DNA of 64,000 nucleotides from Roseicyclus mahoneyensis. Lineage in GTDB: Bacteria; Pseudomonadota; Alphaproteobacteria; Rhodobacterales; Rhodobacteraceae. The position numbers and the translations under genes were made by a program. The notes beneath the pieces are model-generated. The model ran no database searches. It saw nothing but the letters and a program-made list of their open reading frames with translations, and had not been told where the DNA came from. Below, piece by piece: positions 45,197-54,126 of the stretch (positions are counted from its first letter, which is position 1; each line of letters starts with the position of its first letter). Location of the stretch: contig NZ_QGGW01000001.1 in assembly GCF_003148775.1 (NCBI RefSeq), forward strand, positions 930,001 through 994,000. Reading direction: 5' to 3'.

Positions 45197-46156
45197 GTGA
45201 AAATATTGGTGACGGGTGCTGCCGGTTTTCTCGGATCGCACTTATGCGACCGTCTGCTTGCCGAGGGGCATGAGGTCACCGGCATCGACAATTTCCTGAC
45301 CGGACATGCGCGCAATCTCGAAACGGCGCTGCAGGATCCTGCGTTCAGCTTCGTCGAGCATGACGTGATGGCCCCGTTCGACGGCCTCCATGACCAGATC
45401 TACCACCTTGCGTCGCCGGCCTCGCCACCGCTCTATCAGCTCGATCCGATCCGGACGGCCAAGATCAACTTTCTGGGGACGCTCAACGCCTTGGAACTCG
45501 CACGCAGGACTGGCGCACGGATGCTGCTCGCCTCGACCTCGGAAACCTATGGCGACCCCGAGATCCATCCACAGCCCGAAACCTATAATGGCAATGTGAA
45601 CCATACCGGCCCGCGCGCCTGCTATGACGAAGGCAAACGCATTGCCGAGACACTGACCTTCGATTTCAATCGCCATCACGGCGTCGATGTCCGCGTCGTG
45701 CGGATCTTCAACACCTATGGCCCGCGGATGAACGCGGAAGACGGGCGCGTGATCAGCAGTTTCATCAGTCAGGCGCTTTGCGGGCAGGATATCACCGTCT
45801 TCGGCACCGGCATGCAGACGCGATCTTTCTGCTACTATGACGACCTTGTCGACGGTCTGTGCCGGATGATGAACACCAAGGAGACCCTTGGACCGGTGAA
45901 CCTCGGCAACCCCGAAGAGATCACGGTCCTCGAGCTTGCCCGGACCATCATCGACATGACAGCGTCCCTCTCGGGCATTGCATCAGCGGCTCTGCCGCAA
46001 GACGATCCCAAACAGCGCCGCCCCGACATCACCCGGGCGCGCATGCTCTTGGGATGGGAGCCGACCGTGCCACTCCGGACAGGACTGGCTAGAACCATCG
46101 ACCATCACGTGAGGCTTGCCGGGCAGAACCGCCAAGCGGCGGGGCACGGCGCATGA
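45197..46156 (+). CDS. UDP-glucuronate decarboxylase (UDP-xylose synthase)
   Basis: A 319-residue extended SDR enzyme. The NAD motif is [12 protein letters not shown], the catalytic Tyr/Lys is in CYDEGKR, and diagnostic parts are [34 protein letters not shown] and FNTYGPRM. These match UDP-glucuronate decarboxylases, which make UDP-xylose. The start is a GTG at 45197 (reads [10 protein letters not shown]). It overlaps galE by 4 bases (ATGA). It is the first gene of a five-gene operon. Confidence 0.88.
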   Translation: MKILVTGAAGFLGSHLCDRLLAEGHEVTGIDNFLTGHARNLETALQDPAFSFVEHDVMAPFDGLHDQIYHLASPASPPLYQLDPIRTAKINFLGTLNALELARRTGARMLLASTSETYGDPEIHPQPETYNGNVNHTGPRACYDEGKRIAETLTFDFNRHHGVDVRVVRIFNTYGPRMNAEDGRVISSFISQALCGQDITVFGTGMQTRSFCYYDDLVDGLCRMMNTKETLGPVNLGNPEEITVLELARTIIDMTASLSGIASAALPQDDPKQRRPDITRARMLLGWEPTVPLRTGLARTIDHHVRLAGQNRQAAGHGA

Positions 46157-47148
46157 AGACGGTGATCGTGTTCGGGGGCGCCGGATACATCGGCAGCCAT
46201 ACCTGCAAGGAGTTGCATCGGAACGGATTTGCGCCCGTGGCGTTCGACAACCTCAGCGAGGGGCAGGCGGAGTTCGTGAAATGGGGCGAGCTGATCGAGG
46301 GCGACATCCGCCGTCCCGACGAGATCGCCGCTGCCCTTTTGCGCGCGCGTCCGGTGGCAGCGATTCATTTCGCGGCCCATGCCTATGTCAGCCAATCGGT
46401 GCAAGAACCGTCGGTCTACTACAGCAACAACGTGTCGGGTTCGCTCAATGTTGCTGAAGCGCTGCGCGCGGCGGGGGGAATACCGCTGATCTTTTCGTCG
46501 ACCTGCGCAACCTATGGCGCCCCCGGAACGGACCGGATCACCGAAGCGACACCACAGGTGCCGATCAATCCCTATGGCCGCTCGAAACTGATGGTAGAGC
46601 AGATCTTGCGCGACTTTTCGGATGCTTACGGCCTTCGATCGGTCGCGCTTCGGTATTTCAACGCCGCCGGTGCCGACGCCGACGGGGACATCGGCGAAGC
46701 GCATCGCGACGAGACACACCTTATCCCGCGGGCGATCCTTGCCGGGCTGGGGGATATCGAGGATTTCCACGTCTTCGGCACGGATTTCGACACGCCTGAC
46801 GGCTCGGCGATACGCGACTACATCCACGTCGCAGATCTTGCCCGTGCCCATGTCGCTGCCTGCCGATACCTGCTGGACGGCGGCCGGACGGACCAGTTCA
46901 ACCTTGGCGTCGGGCGGGGGTACTCCGTCCTTGAGATCATCGCCGCAGTCCAGCGTTGCCTCGGGCGTGCAGTTCCCCACATGATCGCGTCGCGCCGGGA
47001 CGGCGACCCGCCACGGCTTGTGGCTGATGCCTCGAAAGCCTCGGAAGTTCTGGGTTTTTCTCCCCGGCATGTCGATCTTGACACTATCGTCCAAAGCGCT
47101 GTCGCATGGCACTCGGCGCGACGGGGCACCGGCGTCAGGGTCGCATAG
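46153..47148 (+). CDS. galE: UDP-glucose 4-epimerase
   Basis: A 331-residue epimerase that makes UDP-galactose. It shows FGGAGYIGSHTCKEL, IHFAAHAYVSQSVQEP, the catalytic NPYGRSKLMVE, and LRYFNAAGADADG. It is full length. The position between the UDP-xylose synthase and glycosyltransferase genes points to galactose and xylose in the product. Confidence 0.92.
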   Translation: MKTVIVFGGAGYIGSHTCKELHRNGFAPVAFDNLSEGQAEFVKWGELIEGDIRRPDEIAAALLRARPVAAIHFAAHAYVSQSVQEPSVYYSNNVSGSLNVAEALRAAGGIPLIFSSTCATYGAPGTDRITEATPQVPINPYGRSKLMVEQILRDFSDAYGLRSVALRYFNAAGADADGDIGEAHRDETHLIPRAILAGLGDIEDFHVFGTDFDTPDGSAIRDYIHVADLARAHVAACRYLLDGGRTDQFNLGVGRGYSVLEIIAAVQRCLGRAVPHMIASRRDGDPPRLVADASKASEVLGFSPRHVDLDTIVQSAVAWHSARRGTGVRVA

Positions 47149-47152
47149 GCGG

Positions 47153-49966
47153 ATGGCGGCGCTGGCGATGACCCCTCTCTCCTTGTTCCAAGCGCATCGC
47201 GGGTTCTTCGAGTTGGACCATGCAAGATCCACCGACGCCGCGCTGTCGGAGGCGCGCGATGCCGTGGTGATCGAAGCCCTGCTGGACCCAGACCGGATAG
47301 ATCCGCCCGCACCCAACCGCATCTTCGACGCGGGTCACTACACGCTGGAGCGCATGAGGCTGGGCATGGACGGGCCGGTCAATCCGGTGACGCATTACCT
47401 GACGCTGGGGGCACTGCAGGGGCGCAGCATCAACGCCCTGTTCGATCGGGTCTTTTACGCCAAGACCGCGCGTGTTGCCGACCCTTCGCCGCTTGGTGCA
47501 GTCCTGCACGCGCTTGCGCATTTCGACACCGGGCTTGTCCGCTTCAGTCCTTTCGTCGATCCCGGTTTCCTGAGCGCGAATACTGGCAGAGGCATCGGGC
47601 CCGATTTCCTGTGCGATCTTTTCGCCGGGCGGCTCCAGCATGATCGCCCGCACCCGCTGATCGATCTGGCCCATATCCGCACGCAGGTGGAGCAGCGGTT
47701 GGACACCTTGCAAGACGCGATCTTGCACTATTGGAACTGCGGCAAGGACCTGTCGACACACCCGCTGTTCGATGTCGATTTCTACCGGTCGCAGGTCGCG
47801 GGCCGCGATCATCTCGCCCATTCCGTCTATCACTACCTGACCAGCCAGACCCCGCCGTCGCCCCATCCGCTGTTCGATCCGGATTTTTACGCAGAAAGAG
47901 CGCGGGCTGTTCTGGGGCGGGTGCCAAACCCATCGCTCGAGCATTTCCTCACCATAGGCCAGGCAGCAGGTCTGTCACCATCGCCCTATTTCGAGGCGAC
48001 CCATTACAGGGCCCGGTCGGGCTGCGACGAGAGCGCGCTTTTGCATTATCTCACAGGCGGGCACCGGCACTATGAGCCGCATCCCTTGATCGACATTTCG
48101 ACGGCCCAGTTGCTTGAGCGCGCGCAACCGCCCACGGGCAAGACCGTGGCCGAATTGCTTGCCACATCGCCTGCGGATGTTCCTTTGTCGGTAACACCTG
48201 ATTTCAGTCCCAGCCACCATGCCAAGATGTACCTGCCCACCGAGACGAGCCCGCAGGTCTTGCGCGAGCATTACTTCCGGTTCGGCTATCGTGCCGGCCG
48301 CCGCCCGAACGGTCTTCTCTCGATGCCCTATATCAAGGCCCAGGCGCAGCTCTTGGCCGTGGATCACCCGGACCCGCTGGCGGCCTATTTCGAACGGGGC
48401 TGGCAGCGGCGAAAGCGCCTGCTTGTGGTGCTGCCGACGATGGAGGACACGACGGTCAACCGGGCCTTCCTCGGCCTGTGCGCCGCCCAGCTTGCGAACT
48501 CCGATCTCGAGATTGTCGTCGCCACCGCCATGCCCGGCCCGATGTCGGCATCCTTCTTCGAGGTCGCGCATGTCTGGCATCTGGCCGACCCGCCCCTTCA
48601 CACGATGGACCCGGCGGTTCTGCGCTCAGCCGTCACGCAGCTGGGCAGGGTGCTGGCCGCGAACCCGGCGCTCGTCACGCTTGTCGACGCGGGCGCAGGC
48701 GCTTCGGTGGTGGCGGAATTTGCGCAGTTTGGGCCGAACCTCGCCGTCTTCGGCGACACCGGGCTGTCGCGGCTGTCGCTGGAAGACGCGGCGCAGCTTG
48801 TCGATCTGACCGATCTGATCTTGTGCGATGGGGACGCGGTCCGGCAGTTGCTTTTGACGATCAAGGAGACATCGCGACACAAGCTGGCACCCGGGCTGAT
48901 GGCCGAGACAGTCAGCGTGGCACCGTCGAGCGCACGGCGCGACCGGGTGCGGCAGGCGCTGGGGCTGGATGACGCTGCTGTCGTGATCTTGTCCAGCGGC
49001 ACCGGCACGCTGGCGGATGGCGCGGACTTGTTTGGCGCGTTGGCGGGCCTGTGCGGCGACGGCGGGGACGCGTTTCAAGACGCGACGTTCCTGTGGCATG
49101 GCTCCACCGCGTCGCACCCCAACACGCCGCTGTTCTACGCCGCACATTTCGCGGGGCTTGCCGAAGGTGGCGCGGCGCGGTTCAGAAAGATCGACGCACC
49201 AGCGATCGATGCGGTGCTGTCGGCTGCCGACATCTACGTCAACCTTGGCCGCGACGGGGGCGGTGATGGCGGCGCGGCGCGGGCGGCACGGGCCGGGTTG
49301 CCTGTCTTGATGATGGAGCAGCCGACCGATGCGACTCTGGCCCATGTGATTGCGCAGAACCCTGGTCTTCTGGTCGGCCGCTACGATCTTGCGGCGGCAC
49401 GCGACGTGCTGCGCCGACTGGTCAGCGACCCTCAGGCACGGAGATTGCGTATCGTGGATGCGGAGACAACCGGGCTGCCCGGGTTCATCGCACGCACCGA
49501 CGGAGCGATCAGGCGCCTTGTCCCCGACATTGGCCTTGTTGACGCGGACCATCCCTGCATGGGCAAGATGCTTTTGATCGTGCCTGACAAATCGTTTATC
49601 GACGCATTGGCCGAGCATGCCACGCGCAAGACGACCGGGCGCGGCATGCCGATCCTCTGGTTCGATCTGGCGCGCGCGCGCGTGCCGGATATGCCACAGG
49701 GAATCGCCGCGCTGATCCATGACAGCGGGTGCCGCGAGATCGCGATTGCGGGCGCGGTAGAGGCTCTGGATGCCGCCGAGATCGAGGCGTTCGACCGGTC
49801 GGTCTTGCTGGCGCGCGGCAGCGCGGCCGAAATGGGTGTGCTCTACACGCTCGGTATGACCTTCGATCGGGTCCTGACCCGTCGACCGTCCCAGATCGAA
49901 GAGATGTCCGCGATCAACCCGCGGGTCGCGGCGTCGATGTCGGTCCTCGACTGGGGGCGTCCATGA
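47153..49966 (+). CDS. Large repeat-bearing glycosyltransferase-like protein
   Basis: A 937-residue protein without signal peptide. Residues about 45-330 contain six or seven imperfect repeats of roughly 45 residues, each with a HYL..G or HFL..G element and a PLFD..FY element (NPVTHYLTLGALQGRS, HPLFDVDFYRSQVAG, PHPLFDPDFYAERA). Such repeats precede GT4 domains in many surface-glycan transferases. From about 425 on (RKRLLVVLPTMEDTTVNRAF) the sequence looks like a weak GT-B fold, with YVNLGRDGGGDGGAARAARA resembling the donor site. Catalysis is unproven. It overlaps the next gene (ATGA). Confidence 0.7.
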   Translation: MAALAMTPLSLFQAHRGFFELDHARSTDAALSEARDAVVIEALLDPDRIDPPAPNRIFDAGHYTLERMRLGMDGPVNPVTHYLTLGALQGRSINALFDRVFYAKTARVADPSPLGAVLHALAHFDTGLVRFSPFVDPGFLSANTGRGIGPDFLCDLFAGRLQHDRPHPLIDLAHIRTQVEQRLDTLQDAILHYWNCGKDLSTHPLFDVDFYRSQVAGRDHLAHSVYHYLTSQTPPSPHPLFDPDFYAERARAVLGRVPNPSLEHFLTIGQAAGLSPSPYFEATHYRARSGCDESALLHYLTGGHRHYEPHPLIDISTAQLLERAQPPTGKTVAELLATSPADVPLSVTPDFSPSHHAKMYLPTETSPQVLREHYFRFGYRAGRRPNGLLSMPYIKAQAQLLAVDHPDPLAAYFERGWQRRKRLLVVLPTMEDTTVNRAFLGLCAAQLANSDLEIVVATAMPGPMSASFFEVAHVWHLADPPLHTMDPAVLRSAVTQLGRVLAANPALVTLVDAGAGASVVAEFAQFGPNLAVFGDTGLSRLSLEDAAQLVDLTDLILCDGDAVRQLLLTIKETSRHKLAPGLMAETVSVAPSSARRDRVRQALGLDDAAVVILSSGTGTLADGADLFGALAGLCGDGGDAFQDATFLWHGSTASHPNTPLFYAAHFAGLAEGGAARFRKIDAPAIDAVLSAADIYVNLGRDGGGDGGAARAARAGLPVLMMEQPTDATLAHVIAQNPGLLVGRYDLAAARDVLRRLVSDPQARRLRIVDAETTGLPGFIARTDGAIRRLVPDIGLVDADHPCMGKMLLIVPDKSFIDALAEHATRKTTGRGMPILWFDLARARVPDMPQGIAALIHDSGCREIAIAGAVEALDAAEIEAFDRSVLLARGSAAEMGVLYTLGMTFDRVLTRRPSQIEEMSAINPRVAASMSVLDWGRP

Positions 49967-51930
49967 TCGACAAACTGCGCAAGCGTGCAAGGAACCGCCT
50001 GCGGACCATGACCCCGCAACCTGCCGTCGAGATGCCCCCCGTGCTTGACCTTGCGTTCTATGGAAAGACCAATCCGGACGTGACGGCGGCGGGTGTCGAC
50101 CCAGCAGGGCATTTCTGGACCTACGGTGCTGTGGAAGGGCGCAGCCCCAACAGCTTCTTCTCCCACGGATACGTCCATTCTCATCTCGACCAAAGCAGCC
50201 TCAGCGGTCCGTCCGAGGTTTCCGCCTACATTCGGTCGGGGCTCTTTGCCAAACCCCGCCTGATCTTCGTCAGCCACGACGCCTCCCGGACCGGGGCACC
50301 TGCCATTATCTTGCGCCTGCTGGAGATGTTCAGCCGCTCGGGCCTTTTCGAGTGCTTTTCTATCCTCGACGAAGGCGGCGAAAGACTGCCCGAGTTCAAG
50401 GCGCTGTCCCATACCCATGTGATGACCACATCACGCCGGGGCAAAGCCTGGTCGGATGGATACGCAAGCCGCGAGTTGCAGGACGCTTTCGGGCCCGACG
50501 GCCTGTTTCACGGCAACATGCCGGTCTGCGCGCTGGTCAACTCGACCGAGAGTTTCCACATCGGCAGGGCGCTGGCCGAGATCGGCGTGCCCGTCGTGTC
50601 TTTGATCCACGAGATCGCCAGCTACTATCCGCCCGAGGTCTTTGCCTCGATCGTCAGTTATTCGCGCAAGTCGGTCTTTCCATCGCAATTCGTCAGTCGC
50701 GTCGCCGCCAGTCACGCCGCCCTTGACCTGTCGACGACCACCATCCGGGGCCAGGGCCTGCTGGAGGATGATTTCGGGGTGGTCGACCGTCACAAATGCC
50801 GAAGGCTCCTGCACGAGCGACTGGGGGTTGGGGATGACGCCTTCATCGTCTTGAACGTGGGCACGGTCGATATCCGCAAGGGGGCCGACATGTTCATCGA
50901 GACGGCCCGCCTCTTCCTCGAGGATGAAACGCGCGACAGGCCGGTCTATTTCGTCTGGTTCGGGATGCGTGACGCCGCGTTCGGCTATGTCGACGACGTG
51001 CTGACGCGTCACGATCTTTCCGACCGCATCCGGTTTCTGCCTTCCACAGCGGCGATCGAACAGGTCTTTGCTGGCGGTGATCTGTTCTTTTTGTCGGCGC
51101 GGGCCGACCCCTTTCCCTGCGTGATCCACGAGGCGATGGCCTGCGGCCTTCCGGTCATTGCATTCCGCAATGGGGGCGGTGCGCCCGAACTTGTCGGGGA
51201 TGCCTGCGGCACCGTCGTGGAGATGGGCGATCTTGCTGCCGCGGCCGCTGCGATCGGGCGCTATGTCGACGATCCGGACCTGCGTGAAAGGCAGGGCGCC
51301 GCTGCGCGGGACCAGATCCGGTCAGATTGGGACTATCGCTCCTATTGTGACGACATCTACCGGATCATCCGGGACACGGCGGGTCGCGCCCCCAAATGCG
51401 GTTGGCCGGACATGCCCGCCCTTGCACCCGAGGATCACCTCGTTGTCATCGAAGGGTGCTTGCGCGACCTGCGGCTGCTGGATGATCTGCACCGCGAGAT
51501 GCCGATCGACGAGGCGCGTATCGTCTTGATCGACGGCCGTTTCGGACAGGAAGCCGATGAGGTGATCGCCGGCCTGACCGCGCGCAGGTGGCGCTACCGG
51601 GTCTGTCAGCCGGAACACGACACGACCGAGGCACGACGGACGCGGCTTCTTGCGCTGTTCAAGAACCCCAAGCCCCGGCGCGTCACACTTGTTAACACCT
51701 TGGGATGTCTGACCGATCACGACATCGGCCCCCTCGCCTTCCCGATCAGGGCGGTCGAGACGGCAGGCACCTTGTCGGCTGGCGCGGTCTACCCGATGCT
51801 GCCCCATCTCGAGCAGCTCAGGCTTTCCGATGCACAGGCCGCCGCCCAGCTCTGGTCGCTCAATCCCTTGGCGGAGGGGCGTGTCTCGATCTGGCCGAAC
51901 GTTCACAGCAAACAAGCCGAGGGCGCCTGA
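49963..51930 (+). CDS. GT4-family glycosyltransferase
   Basis: A 655-residue transferase. Residues about 25-60 carry one FYGKTNPDVTAAGVDPAGHF / YGAVEGRSPNSFF repeat, akin to those in the upstream protein. The GT4 donor domain follows: VLNVGTVDIRKGADMFIETA, FLPSTAAIEQVFAGGDLFFL, and SARADPFPCVIHEAMACGLP with the nucleotide-sugar EX7E region, then FRNGGGAPELVGD. The last 180 residues are of unknown type. The product is probably a glycosidic bond in a cell-surface polysaccharide. Confidence 0.85.
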   Translation: MIDKLRKRARNRLRTMTPQPAVEMPPVLDLAFYGKTNPDVTAAGVDPAGHFWTYGAVEGRSPNSFFSHGYVHSHLDQSSLSGPSEVSAYIRSGLFAKPRLIFVSHDASRTGAPAIILRLLEMFSRSGLFECFSILDEGGERLPEFKALSHTHVMTTSRRGKAWSDGYASRELQDAFGPDGLFHGNMPVCALVNSTESFHIGRALAEIGVPVVSLIHEIASYYPPEVFASIVSYSRKSVFPSQFVSRVAASHAALDLSTTTIRGQGLLEDDFGVVDRHKCRRLLHERLGVGDDAFIVLNVGTVDIRKGADMFIETARLFLEDETRDRPVYFVWFGMRDAAFGYVDDVLTRHDLSDRIRFLPSTAAIEQVFAGGDLFFLSARADPFPCVIHEAMACGLPVIAFRNGGGAPELVGDACGTVVEMGDLAAAAAAIGRYVDDPDLRERQGAAARDQIRSDWDYRSYCDDIYRIIRDTAGRAPKCGWPDMPALAPEDHLVVIEGCLRDLRLLDDLHREMPIDEARIVLIDGRFGQEADEVIAGLTARRWRYRVCQPEHDTTEARRTRLLALFKNPKPRRVTLVNTLGCLTDHDIGPLAFPIRAVETAGTLSAGAVYPMLPHLEQLRLSDAQAAAQLWSLNPLAEGRVSIWPNVHSKQAEGA

Positions 51931-53726
51931 TGACATCGAAAGAAACAATCAGCGAACAGGTGAACGCGCTTGGCCCCTGGCATCACAGGATCAGGCTTGG
52001 GGACGGCAGCTTCACGGATTCCGACATCGTTCAGGACGAAAGCGGGGCGCAGATTGTGAGCCATGACGCCGATCGGGCTTTCGAGAACGCAACACGGCAG
52101 ATCTACCCCGACGGCCTGCAGGGGCGGTCTTTTCTCGACTGCGCCTGCAAGTCCGGTGGATATGTCTTTGCCGCCACCGACCGGGGCGCCGGACGGGTCC
52201 TTGGCCTTGACAGCCAAGCGCATTGCATCGCGCAGGCCCGGTTCGTCGCAAGACATCGCGAAGGCGATGCGTCGGACATCTTGTTCGAGGTCGGATCGCC
52301 CGATGATCTGGCGAGGTCTGCAGAAACCTACGATGTCACCTGGTTCAAGGACATCTTCCATCGCCTTGCCGATCCGATCGCGGCGCTCAAGCAGGCCGCG
52401 GACCACACCGGCGAGGTGCTCTTCATCGATACGGCATGCGCATGGTTCGATGTGAACCAGCCCGAAAAACCCGAACTGGTGCTTCGGCAAGCCGCCGCAA
52501 AAGATGCCGGGTCCGTGGTCGCTGCAACGTCTTGGTTGCCGAGCGGCCCATTGGTTTTGCGTCGCATCCTCCGTTGGATGGGGTTCAGCGCGGTGCGCAC
52601 ATATATCTGGGTGCAAGACGACATGCCCGATGATGGCGCGCCCAGGACCGGGACAAGACCCGGACGCATCGCCATGGCTGCCGCCCGCGACGCGGCAAGC
52701 CTGCGTGACATGATCGACCTCAAGGCGCCGAACGCCAAGCCCAGACAGCGGGCGGCGGCCCCCGTAGCCCCGTCATCGCGGCCGGCCCCGGCCCCGGCCC
52801 CGGCTGCCGGTTCGGCCACCGGCAGGGCCGAAGAAACGCGCCCGCTGCGCTGGGAAGATGATCTTTCGGCCCATGCCCTCGACACCGCCCCATTCGAGCT
52901 TGTGCCGCCTGTCGCCGAATGGGAAGTCGATGCCTTCGGGATGATCGGCGCAGGACGCGGCCTGGAGGATATCGGGGACCTACCGCTTCTGGACATGGCA
53001 AGACGTGACACGGCACCCCTGCCCGTCCGTCAGGACCGCGAAGGCTACGGGGATGACAATCACGAATTCTACTGGCTCTCGGGACTGCGCGACTACCATC
53101 TGACATCGCAGATCGTCGCGCGTCACGGTGTGACGATCAACACGATGATGGATATCGGTTGCGCGTCCGGTCGTGTACTGCGCCATTTCGCCTTCCAGTC
53201 GGGCATCCCCGAGATCTGGGGCTGCGACATAAACCATCGGCACATCCGGTTTCTCGAAACCCACATGCCCCACCATGTGCGCCCGATCGTCATGCCCGCC
53301 CTGCCGCATTATCCGGTCGAAGACAATTACTTCGATCTCGTCACCGCATTTTCGGTCTTCACCCATATCGACGTGTTCGAGACAGCTTTCCTGGCCGAGG
53401 TGCGGCGCATGCTCAAGCCCTGCGCCTTGGGCTATCTGACGGTATCGACCGAAAGCCACTGGGCCCGTCTGCAGCAAGGCGAGGGACAGAACGCGAAGCG
53501 GCTGTCCAGTCGTCTTGCAACATACTCCCCGGAAGCGGCAGAAACGCTCAAGGGCCCGCTGACCGCCGAGAACCGCTATTTCCGCCACACGCAGACCGGT
53601 CCTTATCGCGGCGTGGTCTTCACGCCGGAGCAGCACATCGAAAGGGTCTGGAGCCGGTTCTTCAAGATCGAGGAGATCATCCCCTTCGGTCATGCCGATC
53701 AAGCGGTGGTTGTGGTCCGAAAATAG
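51930..53726 (+). CDS. Tandem double SAM methyltransferase
   Basis: A 598-residue protein. Residues about 10-255 form a methyltransferase related to the one in the sulfotransferase fusion at 42.6-44.2 kb: both have GPWHH near the start, RSFLDC.C..GGY.FAA, QARFVA, DVTWF and WLPSGP.VLR.IL. Here the SAM loop reads DCACKSGGY, which may be weakened. A Pro/Ala-rich linker (about 275-300) leads to a second methyltransferase (TMMDIGCASGRVLRHFAF, WGCDINHRHIRFLE, YFDLVTAFSVFTHID). It overlaps the GT4 stop (TGATG). Likely role: O-methylation of the glycan. Confidence 0.82.
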   Translation: MTSKETISEQVNALGPWHHRIRLGDGSFTDSDIVQDESGAQIVSHDADRAFENATRQIYPDGLQGRSFLDCACKSGGYVFAATDRGAGRVLGLDSQAHCIAQARFVARHREGDASDILFEVGSPDDLARSAETYDVTWFKDIFHRLADPIAALKQAADHTGEVLFIDTACAWFDVNQPEKPELVLRQAAAKDAGSVVAATSWLPSGPLVLRRILRWMGFSAVRTYIWVQDDMPDDGAPRTGTRPGRIAMAAARDAASLRDMIDLKAPNAKPRQRAAAPVAPSSRPAPAPAPAAGSATGRAEETRPLRWEDDLSAHALDTAPFELVPPVAEWEVDAFGMIGAGRGLEDIGDLPLLDMARRDTAPLPVRQDREGYGDDNHEFYWLSGLRDYHLTSQIVARHGVTINTMMDIGCASGRVLRHFAFQSGIPEIWGCDINHRHIRFLETHMPHHVRPIVMPALPHYPVEDNYFDLVTAFSVFTHIDVFETAFLAEVRRMLKPCALGYLTVSTESHWARLQQGEGQNAKRLSSRLATYSPEAAETLKGPLTAENRYFRHTQTGPYRGVVFTPEQHIERVWSRFFKIEEIIPFGHADQAVVVVRK

Positions 53727-54126
53727 CACGGCGCGCAGCCCCGGCTGCCCTTTGTGCATGGTGTCATCGTGACGCCGAAAGACCGGGGGCGCGCGCGCAT
53801 GGCCCTTTTTTCACAGGCCATTCCGCTGGTGACGCATGGGTCCGGCGTGACCGCTTTGCCGAGGGCGCTGCTTTTTTTTGGGGGGTCGTCTGCGCTCCCC
53901 GATCATGGACACGGTCGTGGTGGCTTGAGACAGGGCGGCGGAACTGTCGGGTTTGGACCGATGACGAGACGCCGATGATCTGCGGTGCGGACACGTGACG
54001 CTGCTGTGTCGGCGGGCCCGGTTGCGCGGCGCAATGACGTGAGCGCCGATCTGGTCGTGGCGGGGGCCTGCGCGGCGGGCCCCGGTCCCCCCGCGCGCCC
54101 GGCAGCCGCCGATCAGACCTCGGACT
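53727..54126. other. Gene-free region after the glycan operon
   Basis: About 400 bases with only short frames on both strands. It contains T runs (53813-53819 and 53873-53880) in a GC-rich setting. No hairpin of note, repeat or recognisable remnant was found. Confidence 0.45.

Noticed and set aside
53754-53978. Short plus-strand ORF after the glycan operon
   Set aside because: No ribosome site or homology; overlaps equally open frames on the other strand and contains homopolymer runs.
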